A DNA stretch of 46,468 nucleotides, taken from Bacillus taeanensis. GTDB lineage: Bacteria; Bacillota; Bacilli; Bacillales; UBA6769. The stretch lies in assembly GCF_003318295.1 (NCBI RefSeq), contig NZ_QOCW01000033.1, positions 1-46,468 of the forward strand, written 5' to 3'. Position numbers and translations under genes: made by a program. Shown in pieces: positions 1-8,100 of the stretch. Below the pieces are notes generated by a model. It saw only the letters and a list, made by a program, of their open reading frames with translations, ran no database searches and was not told the origin of the DNA. Positions within the stretch are counted from its first letter, which is position 1; each line of letters begins with the position of its first letter.

Positions 1-3
1 AAT

Positions 4-31
4 GGCTGTGAATTTAAGAAAATTCACAGCC
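4..31. other. Perfect 12-bp inverted repeat at window edge
   Basis: Arms 4-15 and 20-31 are perfect complements with a 4-nt loop. No T-run follows on the plus strand. A T-run on the minus strand would lie outside the window, so this may be a terminator for minus-strand transcription or part of a neighbouring element. Confidence 0.4.
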
Positions 32-56
32 AACAACAACTGATATAAGGCATAAT

Positions 57-100
57 AATGAAAAAAGAGAAATTGCGTCCGCAATTTCTCTTTTTTCATT
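57..100 (-). terminator. Bidirectional rho-independent terminator after cccB
   Basis: The 21-nt arms (57-77 and 80-100) are perfect complements around a 2-nt centre, and each has an A/T tract at its base. It lies 34 nt beyond the cccB stop codon and can work in either direction. Confidence 0.85.
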
Positions 101-133
101 ATTTGAAGCTAGTTATGTCCCAGCCTCATCTTT

Positions 134-538
134 CTACTGCTTATCACCAAGCCATGCGGCAAGATTTTCTGCTTCCTCACCCTGCACAAGTCCGCCAGGC
201 ATGCCTCCACCTTTTCCATTTTGGAGAATATCTAGAATTTCCTCTTGTGAGTATTTACCGCCAATTTGCTTTAAGGTTGGACCTACTTTCCCCTCTAAAT
301 TACCGCCGTGGCAGTTCGAACAGGTCTGTTGATAGACTTCTTCTGCAGCTGCTGCATCAAAGCCTGCCGCTTCTTGATTTGTATCCTCTTGTTCTGTCTC
401 TTCAGTTGGTTCTTCTGCCGGTTCTTCCTGGACCTCATCTTCTGCAGGCTCTTCCTGCGCTTCATCGCCGCCCCCACATGCAGCAAGTCCGACTGCGAGT
501 GTTGTGCCCATTAAAAATGCGAGTAATTTCTTTTTCAC
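134..538 (-). CDS. cccB: Cytochrome c-551, membrane-anchored lipoprotein
   Basis: Small c-type cytochrome that carries electrons on the outer face of the membrane. A lipoprotein signal peptide ends in a lipobox (L-A-A-C). A Glu-rich, low-complexity linker of about 40 residues follows, then one cytochrome c domain with a CSNCH haem-attachment motif and a Met in a GGGMPGG loop near the C-terminus that is probably the sixth haem ligand. The frame is open to a GTG at 550, but an AGAGGTGG ribosome-binding site sits 8 nt before the GTG at 538. That start also places a K-rich signal-peptide n-region at the very N-terminus, so I use 538 (134 aa). B. subtilis cccB lies in the same neighbourhood, near prfB. 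The gene is followed by a strong terminator. Confidence 0.92.
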   Translation of the reverse strand: MKKKLLAFLMGTTLAVGLAACGGGDEAQEEPAEDEVQEEPAEEPTEETEQEDTNQEAAGFDAAAAEEVYQQTCSNCHGGNLEGKVGPTLKQIGGKYSQEEILDILQNGKGGGMPGGLVQGEEAENLAAWLGDKQ

Positions 539-605
539 TTTGTCATCCACCTCTTTTTCATAAATTAGCTAATTTTTCACAGCATACCACCTTATTATAA
601 CCGTT

Positions 606-1475
606 TCAATTCCGTTTGAAACCTTCTCCAAGCACCTCTATCGCATTTGAAACAACGATAAAAGCAGAAGGATCAAAGCTTTGAACCAATTGTTTCAACT
701 TTGTGACTTCATTTTGAGAGACAACACACATTAATACAGGACGTTTATCGTCTGTATAACCCCCATAACCAGATAATTTCGTCACACCTCGATCAATCTC
801 CGTTAAAATCGCTTGACGAATCACTTCTTCTTTTGAGGAAATAATAATTGCCATTTTTGCATACCCAAGTCCGAGCTGGACAATATCAATCGTTTTTCCT
901 GTTAAGAACATCGCAACAAGCGCATACAGCGCCTTTTCAATTCCAAATACAAGCGCTGATGCCGCTACAATGGCCCCATCGATTAATAAAACAGAAGATC
1001 CTAGTGAGAGGCCCATATATTTATGCACAATTTGCGCTGCTAAATCGGTTCCGCCGGTTGAGGCTTTGCCGCGAAACACAATGCCAAGCCCAACTCCAAC
1101 ACCAATACCACCAAACAATGCTCCTAACAGTGGATCTGTCGTTGCCGGAGGCAGTGTTTCCGATAAGTACACAACAAGCGGTAAAAAAATCGTTCCTACT
1201 AATGTTTTCGCACCAAACTGCTTCCCTAAAAAAATCACGCCTGAAATGAACAGCGGAATGTTAAACGCCCACTGTACATAGGAGGCTTTCCATTGAAAGA
1301 TTCCGTATGTAATCGTACTAATCCCGCTTACACCACCTGAAGCAATTTGATTGGGAAGCAAAAACACATTAAAAGTGAGAGCAATAATGGCCGAACCTAT
1401 TAATACATAAAGATATTCCCTTATCGAATGTACTTTTGTTCCTGAAATAAACTGTTCTTTAAACATTGTCATCAT
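606..1475 (-). CDS. yvjA: YitT-family membrane protein (YvjA-like)
   Basis: Polytopic protein of about 289 aa. The N-terminal two thirds is a hydrophobic YitT (DUF161-type) domain with about five membrane segments and a glycine-rich stretch (GGIGVGVGLG, then TGGTD). The C-terminal third is a soluble DUF2179-type domain beginning at IIISSKEEVI. The transported or sensed molecule is unknown for the family. The open frame begins at 1499, but an AGTAGGTG ribosome-binding site lies just before the ATG at 1475, so that start is preferred. Position between cccB and prfB matches B. subtilis yvjA, which supports the assignment. No promoter was identified; the space upstream carries a dispersed repeat. 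Confidence 0.85.
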   Translation of the reverse strand: MMTMFKEQFISGTKVHSIREYLYVLIGSAIIALTFNVFLLPNQIASGGVSGISTITYGIFQWKASYVQWAFNIPLFISGVIFLGKQFGAKTLVGTIFLPLVVYLSETLPPATTDPLLGALFGGIGVGVGLGIVFRGKASTGGTDLAAQIVHKYMGLSLGSSVLLIDGAIVAASALVFGIEKALYALVAMFLTGKTIDIVQLGLGYAKMAIIISSKEEVIRQAILTEIDRGVTKLSGYGGYTDDKRPVLMCVVSQNEVTKLKQLVQSFDPSAFIVVSNAIEVLGEGFKRN

Positions 1476-1612
1476 TTTAAAACACCTACTTTTTTTCATC
1501 TATCATTTAGTGTTTGCTAAAAGCCTGAAAAAAAGTATAGCACCTGACGAACACAGTGTAAATGCCACTAAATCACCGCATTAGTGAATTAAACAAACGT
1601 TTGATTAATGTA

Positions 1613-1705
1613 GAAAAGCGAAAGCGCCTCGGTCACCTCCGACAAGCAAATGTTCTTGCGACGCAAGGTTATTTGACTCGAGGAGGTAGGCGCTGGAGCT
1701 GGACA
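1613..1705. repeat. Dispersed folded intergenic repeat, unit 1
   Basis: Begins GAAAAGCG and ends GGAGCTGGACA. An outer stem (AGCGCCT with AGGCGCT) and an inner stem (CCTCC with GGAGG) can form. The segment 1665-1705 is 41 nt long and matches 15851-15891 with one mismatch. It has no coding content and sits between the prfB terminator and the start of the YitT-family gene. Confidence 0.7.
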
Positions 1706-1708
1706 AAT

Positions 1709-1830
1709 AGAAAAGCGAAAGGTGCCTGCTTATCGGCGACAAGCACAAGGCAAGACGGTTGGAAGATTGCTTTTTATCTTCCAGACGGATTGACTTGTGA
1801 CCTCGAGCCGATGGCACCTGGAGCTCGACA
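1709..1830. repeat. Dispersed folded intergenic repeat, unit 2
   Basis: Tandem with unit 1 and built on the same plan: it begins AGAAAAGCG and ends GGAGCTCGACA. Its outer stem is AGGTGCC with GGCACCT, and the next stem is ATCGGC with GCCGAT. These stem bases differ from unit 1 on both sides, so pairing is kept by paired changes. A further inner stem (GGAAGAT with ATCTTCC) closes the middle. The rest of the 1476-1895 gap holds only the prfB terminator. Confidence 0.7.
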
Positions 1831-1855
1831 ATAATCAAGTTTATATTTTCTTAAC

Positions 1856-1891
1856 AAAAAAAACCTTTGAACCAACATGGCTCAAAGGTTT
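1856..1891 (-). terminator. Terminator of prfB
   Basis: Arms 1862-1873 and 1879-1890 pair over 12 bp with one G-U. On the minus strand the hairpin is followed by a run of eight T. Confidence 0.88.
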
Positions 1892-1895
1892 CAGC

Positions 1896-3000
1896 TTATA
1901 CAGAAATACGTGAACGCAAATACGCATCAATAAACAAATTAAGATCTCCGTCCATCACAGCCTGTACATTTCCATTCTCCACATTTGTACGGTGATCTTT
2001 TACCATACTGTATGGATGGAAAACGTAAGAACGAATTTGGCTTCCCCAGCCAATCTCCTTTTGTTCGCCGCGAATTTCATCAAGCTGTGCCTGCTGTTCT
2101 TCAATTTTCTTTTGATACAATTTCGCTTTTAACATTTTCATCGCATGTTCACGGTTTTTAATTTGCGAGCGCTCTGATTGACAGCTTACAATTGTGTTTG
2201 TTGGTGTATGTGTAATACGAACCGCTGAATCTGTTGTATTAACGTGCTGTCCGCCGGCACCACTCGCGCGATACGTATCAATTTTTAAATCTTCGGTACG
2301 AATTTCAATTTCAATCTCATCATTAAACTCCGGCATCACTTCACATGATACGAATGATGTGTGACGACGTCCAGAAGAATCAAACGGTGAAATACGGACA
2401 AGACGATGAACACCTTTTTCCGCCTTTAAATACCCATAAGCATTATGCCCTTTAATAAGCAGTGTGACACTTTTAACACCCGCTTCATCACCTGGCAGAT
2501 AATCAAGTGTCTCCACTTTAAAGCCTTTTTTCTCACCCCACCTTGTGTACATTCGTAAAAGCATCGAAGCCCAGTCTTGAGATTCTGTACCGCCTGCTCC
2601 AGGGTGAAGCTCTAAAATGGCATTGTTTTTATCATAAGGCTCGCTTAAAAGAAGCGTAAGTTCAAATTCATTCATCTGTTTTGTTAATCCTTTTAACTCG
2701 GATTCAAGCTCACTGCGAAGCTCTGCATCTTCTTCTTCTTTCACAAGCTCATAAGAAACTTCTAGATTTTCATAGGTTTCATACAATTCTTCAAACTGAT
2801 TCACCATATCTTTTAACGCATTGGATTCGTTAATAACGGTTTGTGCTTTATTTTGATCATCCCAAAAAGTTGGTGCGCTCATTTCTTCTTCAAGTTCAGA
2901 AATACGAGCTTTCTTATTATCGAGGTCAAAGAGACCCCCTAAAGTCTGATAGTCGTTTTGAGAGGTTTGAAAGCTCTTGTTTAATTTCAACAAGTTCCAT
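1896..3000 (-). CDS. prfB: Peptide chain release factor 2, with programmed +1 frameshift
   Basis: Release factor that reads UGA and UAA stop codons in the ribosomal A site and triggers peptide hydrolysis. The GGQ loop (AGGQH) and the SPF codon-reading motif are both present. The true start is the ATG at 2998-3000, with AAAGGTGG upstream. That frame runs 24 codons to an in-frame UGA at 2926-2928. A +1 shift at CTT-TGA-C then enters the long frame, giving 367 aa, close to the B. subtilis length. An AGGGGG internal Shine-Dalgarno (2935-2940) lies just before the slip site, the classic RF2 autoregulatory arrangement. Any annotation of a single 365-aa frame with an odd N-terminus is an artefact. 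It lies downstream of secA on the same strand and has its own terminator. Confidence 0.96.
2925..2940 (-). promoter_or_regulatory. RF2 programmed frameshift site
   Basis: Internal Shine-Dalgarno AGGGGG, then TCT, then CTT followed by the in-frame stop TGA and a C. When RF2 is scarce, slow termination at this UGA lets the ribosome slip +1 and make more RF2. Confidence 0.95.
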
Positions 3001-3042
3001 AGTTATTACCACCTTTTTAATGATTATTATTCAAAGACAACA

Positions 3043-3159
3043 AGGCTGTCTCAATAGGATCTGACCCCCTCAAATCCATACAATATATCGTGTTTTTTCA
3101 CAAAGAGTAACCGATATATTAAATGAGGAAGGTCTGATCCTGTGCTTTTGAGGCAGCCT
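3043..3159. repeat. Long imperfect palindrome between secA and prfB
   Basis: The left arm begins AGGCTGTCTCAA and contains AGGATCTGACC. The right arm is its imperfect complement, ending TTTTGAGGCAGCCT. An internal pair (ATATATCG with CGATATAT) extends the fold. There is no T-run. Related arm words occur at 25975-26003 and 40881-40915, so this looks like a small mobile or repeat-derived hairpin rather than a plain terminator. Confidence 0.6.
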
Positions 3160-3212
3160 GTTTAGTCAAGTTCTCTTTTAACAGTATACGTTATTTTAAA
3201 AGAATGTAAATG

Positions 3213-5720
3213 TTACTTTCCATGACATTGCTTATATTTCTTACCGCTTCCGCACGGACAAGGCTCATTGCGTCCGATTGTCTCTGTTTTGCGGGTCGGC
3301 TGTTTTTTCTTTGGCTGCGCGTCTTCTTTCGGGTTAACAGCCGTTCCTTCTGCCACTTTTTGACGTTCAAGATTGCTGCGAATTTCTGCTTTCATCACAT
3401 ACATCGATACTTCTTCTTCAATTGAAGCAATCATTGCCTCAAACATTTGGAAGCCTTCAAATTGATATTCACGAAGCGGATCATTTTGACCATAAGCGCG
3501 AAGGTGAATCCCCTGGCGCAGTTGATCCATTGCATCAATATGATCCATCCATTTGCTGTCAACAGCGCGAAGTGTAATCACTTTTTCAAATTCACGCATG
3601 CGCTCCGGCTCAAAATCTTCTTCTTTGCGATCATATTTTTCATTTACCTTCTCGATAATCTCTTCAATCATTTCTTCCGGCTCTTTGCCGCGCAGTGACT
3701 TTTCTGTTATTTCCCCTTCAGTAAAGAACGTTGCATTTAAATAGTCTGCAAGAGCTTTTACATCCCATTCTTCTGGGATTTCTTCTGCTGTATGAGAAGC
3801 GACGGCGCGTTCAATTGTTGATTTCATCATCGCTTCAATAATATCACGCAGATTTTCCGCTCCGAGTACTTCCGCACGCTGTTTATAAATAATTTCACGC
3901 TGTTCACGCATCACATCGTCATATTGAAGCAATTGCTTACGAGCGTCAAAGTTATTTCCTTCTACACGTTTTTGCGCAGATTCAACCGCTTTTGAAACAA
4001 GCTTGCTTTCAATTGGCTGATCATCTTCCATTCCTAAACGTTCCATCATATTCATCATATTTTCAGAACCAAAACGGCGCATTAACTCATCTTCCATGGA
4101 AATATAAAAACGAGATGCCCCAGGATCGCCTTGACGACCAGAACGTCCGCGAAGCTGGTTATCAATACGGCGGCTTTCATGACGCTCTGTGCCAAGAATA
4201 AAGAGACCGCCTCGTTCTCTAACTCCTTCACCAAGCTTAATATCTGTTCCGCGTCCTGCCATGTTTGTCGCGATGGTTACCGAGTTTTGCTGGCCGGCAT
4301 TTTCAATAATTTCCGCTTCACGCTCATGGTTTTTCGCGTTTAAGACATTATGAGGAATGCGCCGTTTTTTAAGCAAAGTTGAAATGAGTTCCGATGTTTC
4401 AACGGCAACTGTACCAACAAGCACGGGCTGACCATGTTTATGGCGTTCTTCAATTTCTTTCACAACCGCTTTAAATTTGCCTTCCATTGTTTTATAAATC
4501 AGGTCAGGCATATCATCACGGGCAACCGGCTTATTTGTCGGCATTGCGATCACATTCATATTGTAAATGTTGCGAAATTCTTCTTCTTCCGTTTTTGCTG
4601 TACCTGTCATACCGGCAAGCTTATTATACATGCGGAATAAGTTTTGGAATGTAATCGTCGCAAGCGTCATGCTTTCTCGCTGAATTTCAAGTCCTTCTTT
4701 TGCTTCAATCGCTTGGTGGAGGCCATCGCTGTAGCGGCGCCCTTTCATTAAACGCCCTGTAAATGAATCAACAATCATCACTTCTCCGTCCTGTACAACA
4801 TAATCCATATCAGCCTTCATGACGATGTGAGCTTTTAACGCTTGATTAATGTGGTGGTTAAGCTGAACATTGTTATAATCATAAAGATTTTCAATAGCAA
4901 AGAATTTTTCCGCTTTTGTAATGCCTTCTTCAGTTAACTGAACATTTTTCGTTTTTTCATCGTACGTATAATCTGTTTCAGCCGTTAACAAACGTGCAAA
5001 TTGATTGGCTTTTATATATAATTCTGTTAATTTTCTTGCTGATCCTGAAATAATTAGCGGTGTGCGCGCCTCATCAATTAAAATTGAGTCAACCTCATCA
5101 ATGATTGCATAATGAAGCGGCCGCTGCACCATTTCCTCTTTATACAGCACCATGTTGTCACGTAAATAATCAAACCCAAATTCATTGTTTGTGCCATATG
5201 TAATATCGGCAGCATATGCTTCTTTTTTCTCTTCTTTTGATAAACCTGATACATTTAATCCAACTGTTAAGCCTAGAAATTGATAAAGCTCCCCCATAAT
5301 TTCAGCATCACGACTTGCTAAATATTCATTCACTGTTACAACATGAACGCCTTTACCTTCAAGGGCATTTAAATAAACAGGCATTGTCGCAACCAATGTT
5401 TTCCCTTCACCTGTTTTCATTTCGGCAATATTGCCTTCATGAAGAACAGCCGCCCCCATAAGCTGAACAGGATATGGACGCATATTCAATACGCGTGCCG
5501 CAGCTTCACGTACAACGGCGTAAGCTTCTTCTAACAGTTGATCGACTGTCTCCCCTTTTGTCAGTCTCTCCTTAAATTCATTTGTTTTCGCTCGAAGCTG
5601 GTCGTCAGATAGTTTTTCCATTTCAGGTGCTAACGCCTCGATGCGATCGGCAACTTTTTGAAGACGATTTATTTGCCGATCATTTCCACTTGGAAGTATT
5701 TTTTTAATTATTCCTAACAT
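3213..5720 (-). CDS. secA: Protein translocase ATPase SecA
   Basis: Motor ATPase that drives preproteins through SecYEG. The protein is 835 aa, close to the 841 aa of B. subtilis SecA. Walker A (TGEGKT, residues about 103-108), the DEVD Walker B region and the later helicase motif GRGTD with [11 protein letters not shown] are present. The C-terminal SEC-C zinc motif is intact (CPCGSG then QCHG). The frame is open to 5774, but the ATG at 5720 (MLGIIKK) has a GAGGAG site 8 nt upstream and is the family start. The many signal-peptide-bearing surface proteins in this window would depend on it. It is followed by the palindrome at 3043-3159 and then prfB, the same order as in B. subtilis. Confidence 0.97.
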   Translation of the reverse strand: MLGIIKKILPSGNDRQINRLQKVADRIEALAPEMEKLSDDQLRAKTNEFKERLTKGETVDQLLEEAYAVVREAAARVLNMRPYPVQLMGAAVLHEGNIAEMKTGEGKTLVATMPVYLNALEGKGVHVVTVNEYLASRDAEIMGELYQFLGLTVGLNVSGLSKEEKKEAYAADITYGTNNEFGFDYLRDNMVLYKEEMVQRPLHYAIIDEVDSILIDEARTPLIISGSARKLTELYIKANQFARLLTAETDYTYDEKTKNVQLTEEGITKAEKFFAIENLYDYNNVQLNHHINQALKAHIVMKADMDYVVQDGEVMIVDSFTGRLMKGRRYSDGLHQAIEAKEGLEIQRESMTLATITFQNLFRMYNKLAGMTGTAKTEEEEFRNIYNMNVIAMPTNKPVARDDMPDLIYKTMEGKFKAVVKEIEERHKHGQPVLVGTVAVETSELISTLLKKRRIPHNVLNAKNHEREAEIIENAGQQNSVTIATNMAGRGTDIKLGEGVRERGGLFILGTERHESRRIDNQLRGRSGRQGDPGASRFYISMEDELMRRFGSENMMNMMERLGMEDDQPIESKLVSKAVESAQKRVEGNNFDARKQLLQYDDVMREQREIIYKQRAEVLGAENLRDIIEAMMKSTIERAVASHTAEEIPEEWDVKALADYLNATFFTEGEITEKSLRGKEPEEMIEEIIEKVNEKYDRKEEDFEPERMREFEKVITLRAVDSKWMDHIDAMDQLRQGIHLRAYGQNDPLREYQFEGFQMFEAMIASIEEEVSMYVMKAEIRSNLERQKVAEGTAVNPKEDAQPKKKQPTRKTETIGRNEPCPCGSGKKYKQCHGK

Positions 5721-5895
5721 AAAGACCGCTCCTCTATAGTTAAATACTTGCTGATCGTAAAATAAAAGATGCAAGTTTATTCTTTTACATTTTAAGTCTC
5801 ATAACATCATTTTATCAATTTGAGGATAGCGACACAACAAAGAAAGAAAATTTAGCGTTTTTAATAGTCGTGTTGAAACAAAAAGAATTTCGTCA

Positions 5896-5925
5896 TAAAA
5901 AGCACAGCAACTAGTGCTGTGCTTT
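5896..5925 (-). terminator. Terminator of hpf
   Basis: Arms 5899-5909 and 5915-5925 are perfect 11-bp complements, with a T-run after the hairpin on the minus strand. The rest of the secA-hpf gap (5721-5898) shows no gene. Confidence 0.85.
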
Positions 5926-5947
5926 CCAACATTCCGCTTTTTTCGAG

Positions 5948-6496
5948 TTATTCTGGTTCAATTAACCCATATTTGCCGTCTCTTCGTCGATAAACGACAC
6001 TTGTCGTATTGCTTTCTGCATCAGAAAACACAAAAAAGTTATGTCCAAGCATATCCATTTGAAGAATCGCTTCTTCGATATCCATTGGTTTTAAATTAAA
6101 ACGCTTTGTACGCACAACTTCTAGGTCATTTTCTTGTGCCCGTGCTTCATCTGCAACCTCAACAGCATCTTTAAACATATATTTCACGCTGCCTTCTTGG
6201 CGGAATTTACGGTTTACTTTTGTTTTATGTTTACGAATTTGACGCTCTAATTTTTCGACAACAAGGTCAATGGCAGCATACATATCTGTATGAGATTCCT
6301 CAGCTCGCAGTAATAAGTGCGGCATTGGAATAGTTACCTCGATCATTTGTTCATCATTAAACACTTTCATGTTTACGTGTACGTCGGAGTTAGGTGGAGT
6401 ATCAAAATATCGTTCTAGTTTTTTTACCTTCTTTTCAACGTATTCTTTTAGTGCGTTCGTTACCTTAATGTTTTCTCCACGAATATTAAAATTCAT
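5948..6496 (-). CDS. hpf: Ribosome hibernation promoting factor, long form
   Basis: Binds the 30S subunit and pairs two ribosomes into inactive 100S dimers in stationary phase or stress. At 182 aa it is the long form: an N-terminal S30AE ribosome-binding domain (about 1-100), a charged linker, and a C-terminal dimerisation domain (about 125-182, containing EAILQMDMLGHNFFVF). An AAAGGAGGAG ribosome-binding site precedes the ATG at 6496. A sigma-B-like promoter lies about 40 nt upstream, matching the stress control known for B. subtilis hpf (yvyD). It is the gene immediately upstream of secA, as in B. subtilis. It has its own terminator, so it is probably monocistronic. Confidence 0.95.
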   Translation of the reverse strand: MNFNIRGENIKVTNALKEYVEKKVKKLERYFDTPPNSDVHVNMKVFNDEQMIEVTIPMPHLLLRAEESHTDMYAAIDLVVEKLERQIRKHKTKVNRKFRQEGSVKYMFKDAVEVADEARAQENDLEVVRTKRFNLKPMDIEEAILQMDMLGHNFFVFSDAESNTTSVVYRRRDGKYGLIEPE

Positions 6497-6534
6497 TCAT
6501 TACTCCTCCTTTCGAGTATGTATCTAGTTTCTAT

Positions 6535-6561
6535 ATACCCCTGTTAAAATCCTCTATAAAC
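6535..6561 (-). promoter_or_regulatory. Candidate sigma-B promoter of hpf
   Basis: On the minus strand GTTTAT, 15 nt, then GGGTAT. This is close to the general-stress sigma-B consensus GTTTAA / GGGTAT, though the spacer is about one base longer than usual. It would give a leader of about 30 nt. Confidence 0.55.
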
Positions 6562-6635
6562 ATTTAAAAAATTTTAATAATTTCGACAAATTCTTTATAA
6601 TTTCTTAACATGCTTAACATTCAGGGGTGAGGTGG

Positions 6636-6704
6636 TGATTTTAACTCCTACCTTATGGCTGAAAGCGTGCGAGAAGATCATTTCGCACGTCGGAGTTAAA
6701 ATCA
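6636..6704. other. Strong two-stem inverted repeat between cspA-family gene and hpf
   Basis: The outer arms, 6636-6648 and 6692-6704, are 13-nt perfect complements. Inside them a second stem, 6665-6672 with 6683-6690 (GCGTGCGA with TCGCACGT), forms a clean hairpin. There is no T-run on either side. It lies upstream of the hpf promoter and downstream of the cold-shock gene terminator, so it is not explained by either. The rest of 6497-6832 holds only that promoter and terminator. Confidence 0.6.
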
Positions 6705-6755
6705 TTGCATTATTTAGATCGTTATGAATTATGAAATGAACAATCAAATAAAAAT

Positions 6756-6786
6756 ACAAAAACCCTTCCTCGTGTTGAGGAAGGGA
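6756..6786 (-). terminator. Terminator of the cold-shock gene
   Basis: Arms 6763-6771 and 6777-6785 form a perfect 9-bp GC-rich stem, followed on the minus strand by a T-run. Confidence 0.85.
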
Positions 6787-6832
6787 TATTTTCCATTAGA
6801 CATGTTTATGTGTTTTGTATGATTGTAGGGTG

Positions 6833-7030
6833 TTAGCGTTTGATGACGTTGGCCGCTTGGGGGCCGCGGGGGCCTTCTACGATTTCAAATTCGACAGATT
6901 GGCCTTCGTCTAATGATTTGTATCCATCTCCTTGGATGGCTGAGAAATGAACAAAAACATCGTCACCATCTTCACGCTCAATAAATCCAAATCCTTTTTC
7001 TGCGTTAAACCATTTTACTCTACCTTCCAT
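6833..7030 (-). CDS. Cold-shock protein, CspA family
   Basis: Protein of 65 aa, a single cold-shock domain that binds single-stranded RNA and DNA as a chaperone. RNP1 (KGFGFI) and RNP2 (VFVHFS) are both present, and the ends match the family length exactly. The frame extends to 7075, but the family start MEGRVKWF is the ATG at 7030, preceded by AAAGGA about 11 nt upstream. In B. subtilis this stretch between comFC and hpf is occupied by flagellar genes; here the cold-shock gene is the only gene between them. It is probably monocistronic, with its own promoter and terminator. Confidence 0.95.
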   Translation of the reverse strand: MEGRVKWFNAEKGFGFIEREDGDDVFVHFSAIQGDGYKSLDEGQSVEFEIVEGPRGPQAANVIKR

Positions 7031-7081
7031 TCCATTCACTTTCCTTTCAATCATAAAACTTTGTCTTAACGACATATTATA

Positions 7082-7112
7082 ACTATACCCGCTTCTGCTT
7101 AAAATATGTCAA
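7082..7112 (-). promoter_or_regulatory. Candidate sigma-A promoter of the cold-shock gene
   Basis: Minus strand TTGACA, 19 nt, then TATAGT. The -35 is perfect but the spacing is long. It would give a leader of roughly 45 nt. Confidence 0.4.
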
Positions 7113-7151
7113 AAATTGATCATCTACCCTCACACTTTTTGGAAGTGTTTT

Positions 7152-7868
7152 TCAGCTTCTAGCCAGGGTCATTGAAGCAACACGAGCCGCGCCATTGTCA
7201 TATAATATTTTTGCCGCTTGGCGTAATGTTGCGCCTGTTGTATAAATATCATCAATAAGAACATACTCATTTCCATATAATTACAAATGACTTTCTTTTA
7301 ATTCAAACGGATTCATTCGGTTTTCTAACCGCTCTCTGCGTGTTTTTTTACTTTGTTTTGCTTCATGTACTTTTCGCTTTAACAAATCGTAAACCGGCTT
7401 TTCTAAAAGAACTGCAAGAAGAAGAGATTGATTAAACCCTCGTTCATAGAGCAGCTCGTCACTTAATGGAATTGGCACTATGTTCATTTCTTGATACTCT
7501 TTTTTATAAAGCGCCTTCCACTCATTTTGAATGCCTTTTATCATTTCTGTATCGCCTCGGAATTTAAAGCGATTTATAATTTCCTTTAAAAAATCATCAT
7601 ACACATATAAGGAACGATTTTTTATTAAAACATGCTGAAAAACAAGATCGTTCTCCCATCTTGCACAATCATAACAACAATTCCCTTGTCGATAATCAGC
7701 CCCTATTTGTTTAAACGCCCTTCCGCAAATTCGACAAATTTCCCCGGAAATAGTTTCGAGAGATTGTGTGCAGGTTTTACAAATTTTTTTAGGTTTCGCA
7801 AGTTGACATACTTCATGCCAAGACACCTCGAAAAAAAACGGCTGATCACACCAAAGACAGTAATTCAA
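7152..7868 (-). pseudogene. comFC: comFC, interrupted by an in-frame stop codon
   Basis: ComFC is a cytoplasmic phosphoribosyltransferase-fold protein needed for DNA uptake in transformation. The N-terminal zinc-ribbon cysteines (CLWC, CKTC, CRIC, CYDC) and the conserved YERGFNQS stretch are present. After the ELKESHL sequence the frame meets TAA at 7281-7283. Reading on in the same frame gives the expected remainder, including the PRPP-loop motif VLIDDIYTTGAT, to a TGA at 7152. This is therefore one nonsense change, not a frameshift. The first 195 aa lack the active-site loop. The start is unclear: the best candidate is TTG at 7868 with no well-spaced ribosome-binding site, probably because the insertion just upstream removed it. 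Confidence 0.88.
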
Positions 7869-7884
7869 ACACCTGCGCCTGGTT

Positions 7885-8100
7885 ACTAAAATCTATAAAA
7901 AACTACAAATCGCCCCCTAACCAAGAAAAGGGACATACTGCGGAGGTTCTCACTCCGTTCCATCAGGAGAGGGATCACACCTCTGTCATGCATCGAATAT
8001 ATAAGACAACCTGTGGTGCTCTGTTGGAGCCAGCGGGGTGCGGCACACCATTCCTTCCAACGGTCAGTGTGACGCAAAGATTTTAGCTGCCAGGATTACA
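7885..8100 (-). ncRNA. Putative omega (reRNA) guide RNA scaffold at the tnpB 3' end
   Basis: The 210 nt after the tnpB stop on the minus strand are GC-richer than the surroundings and strongly folded. Stems include GTTGGA with TCCAAC, CGGAG-N7-CTCCG and GGTG-N5-CACC. In known TnpB systems an RNA from this place carries the scaffold, and the flanking host DNA forms the guide. Here the guide would come from the 5' end of comFC. A short open frame in this stretch is judged incidental. Confidence 0.5.

Noticed and set aside
58..600. 180-aa open frame on the plus strand
   Set aside because: Antisense shadow of cccB and its terminator; low-complexity Leu-rich translation.
848..1281. Plus-strand frames of 133 and 103 aa
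   Set aside because: Antisense to the YitT-family gene with no start signals.
1562..1834. 90-aa and 77-aa open frames over the repeat units
   Set aside because: Explained by the folded repeats; no ribosome-binding site and no family resemblance.
7886..8077. 63-aa open frame after tnpB
   Set aside because: Lies in the folded right-end region of the element, has no ribosome-binding site and no recognisable domain; taken as chance within the guide RNA.
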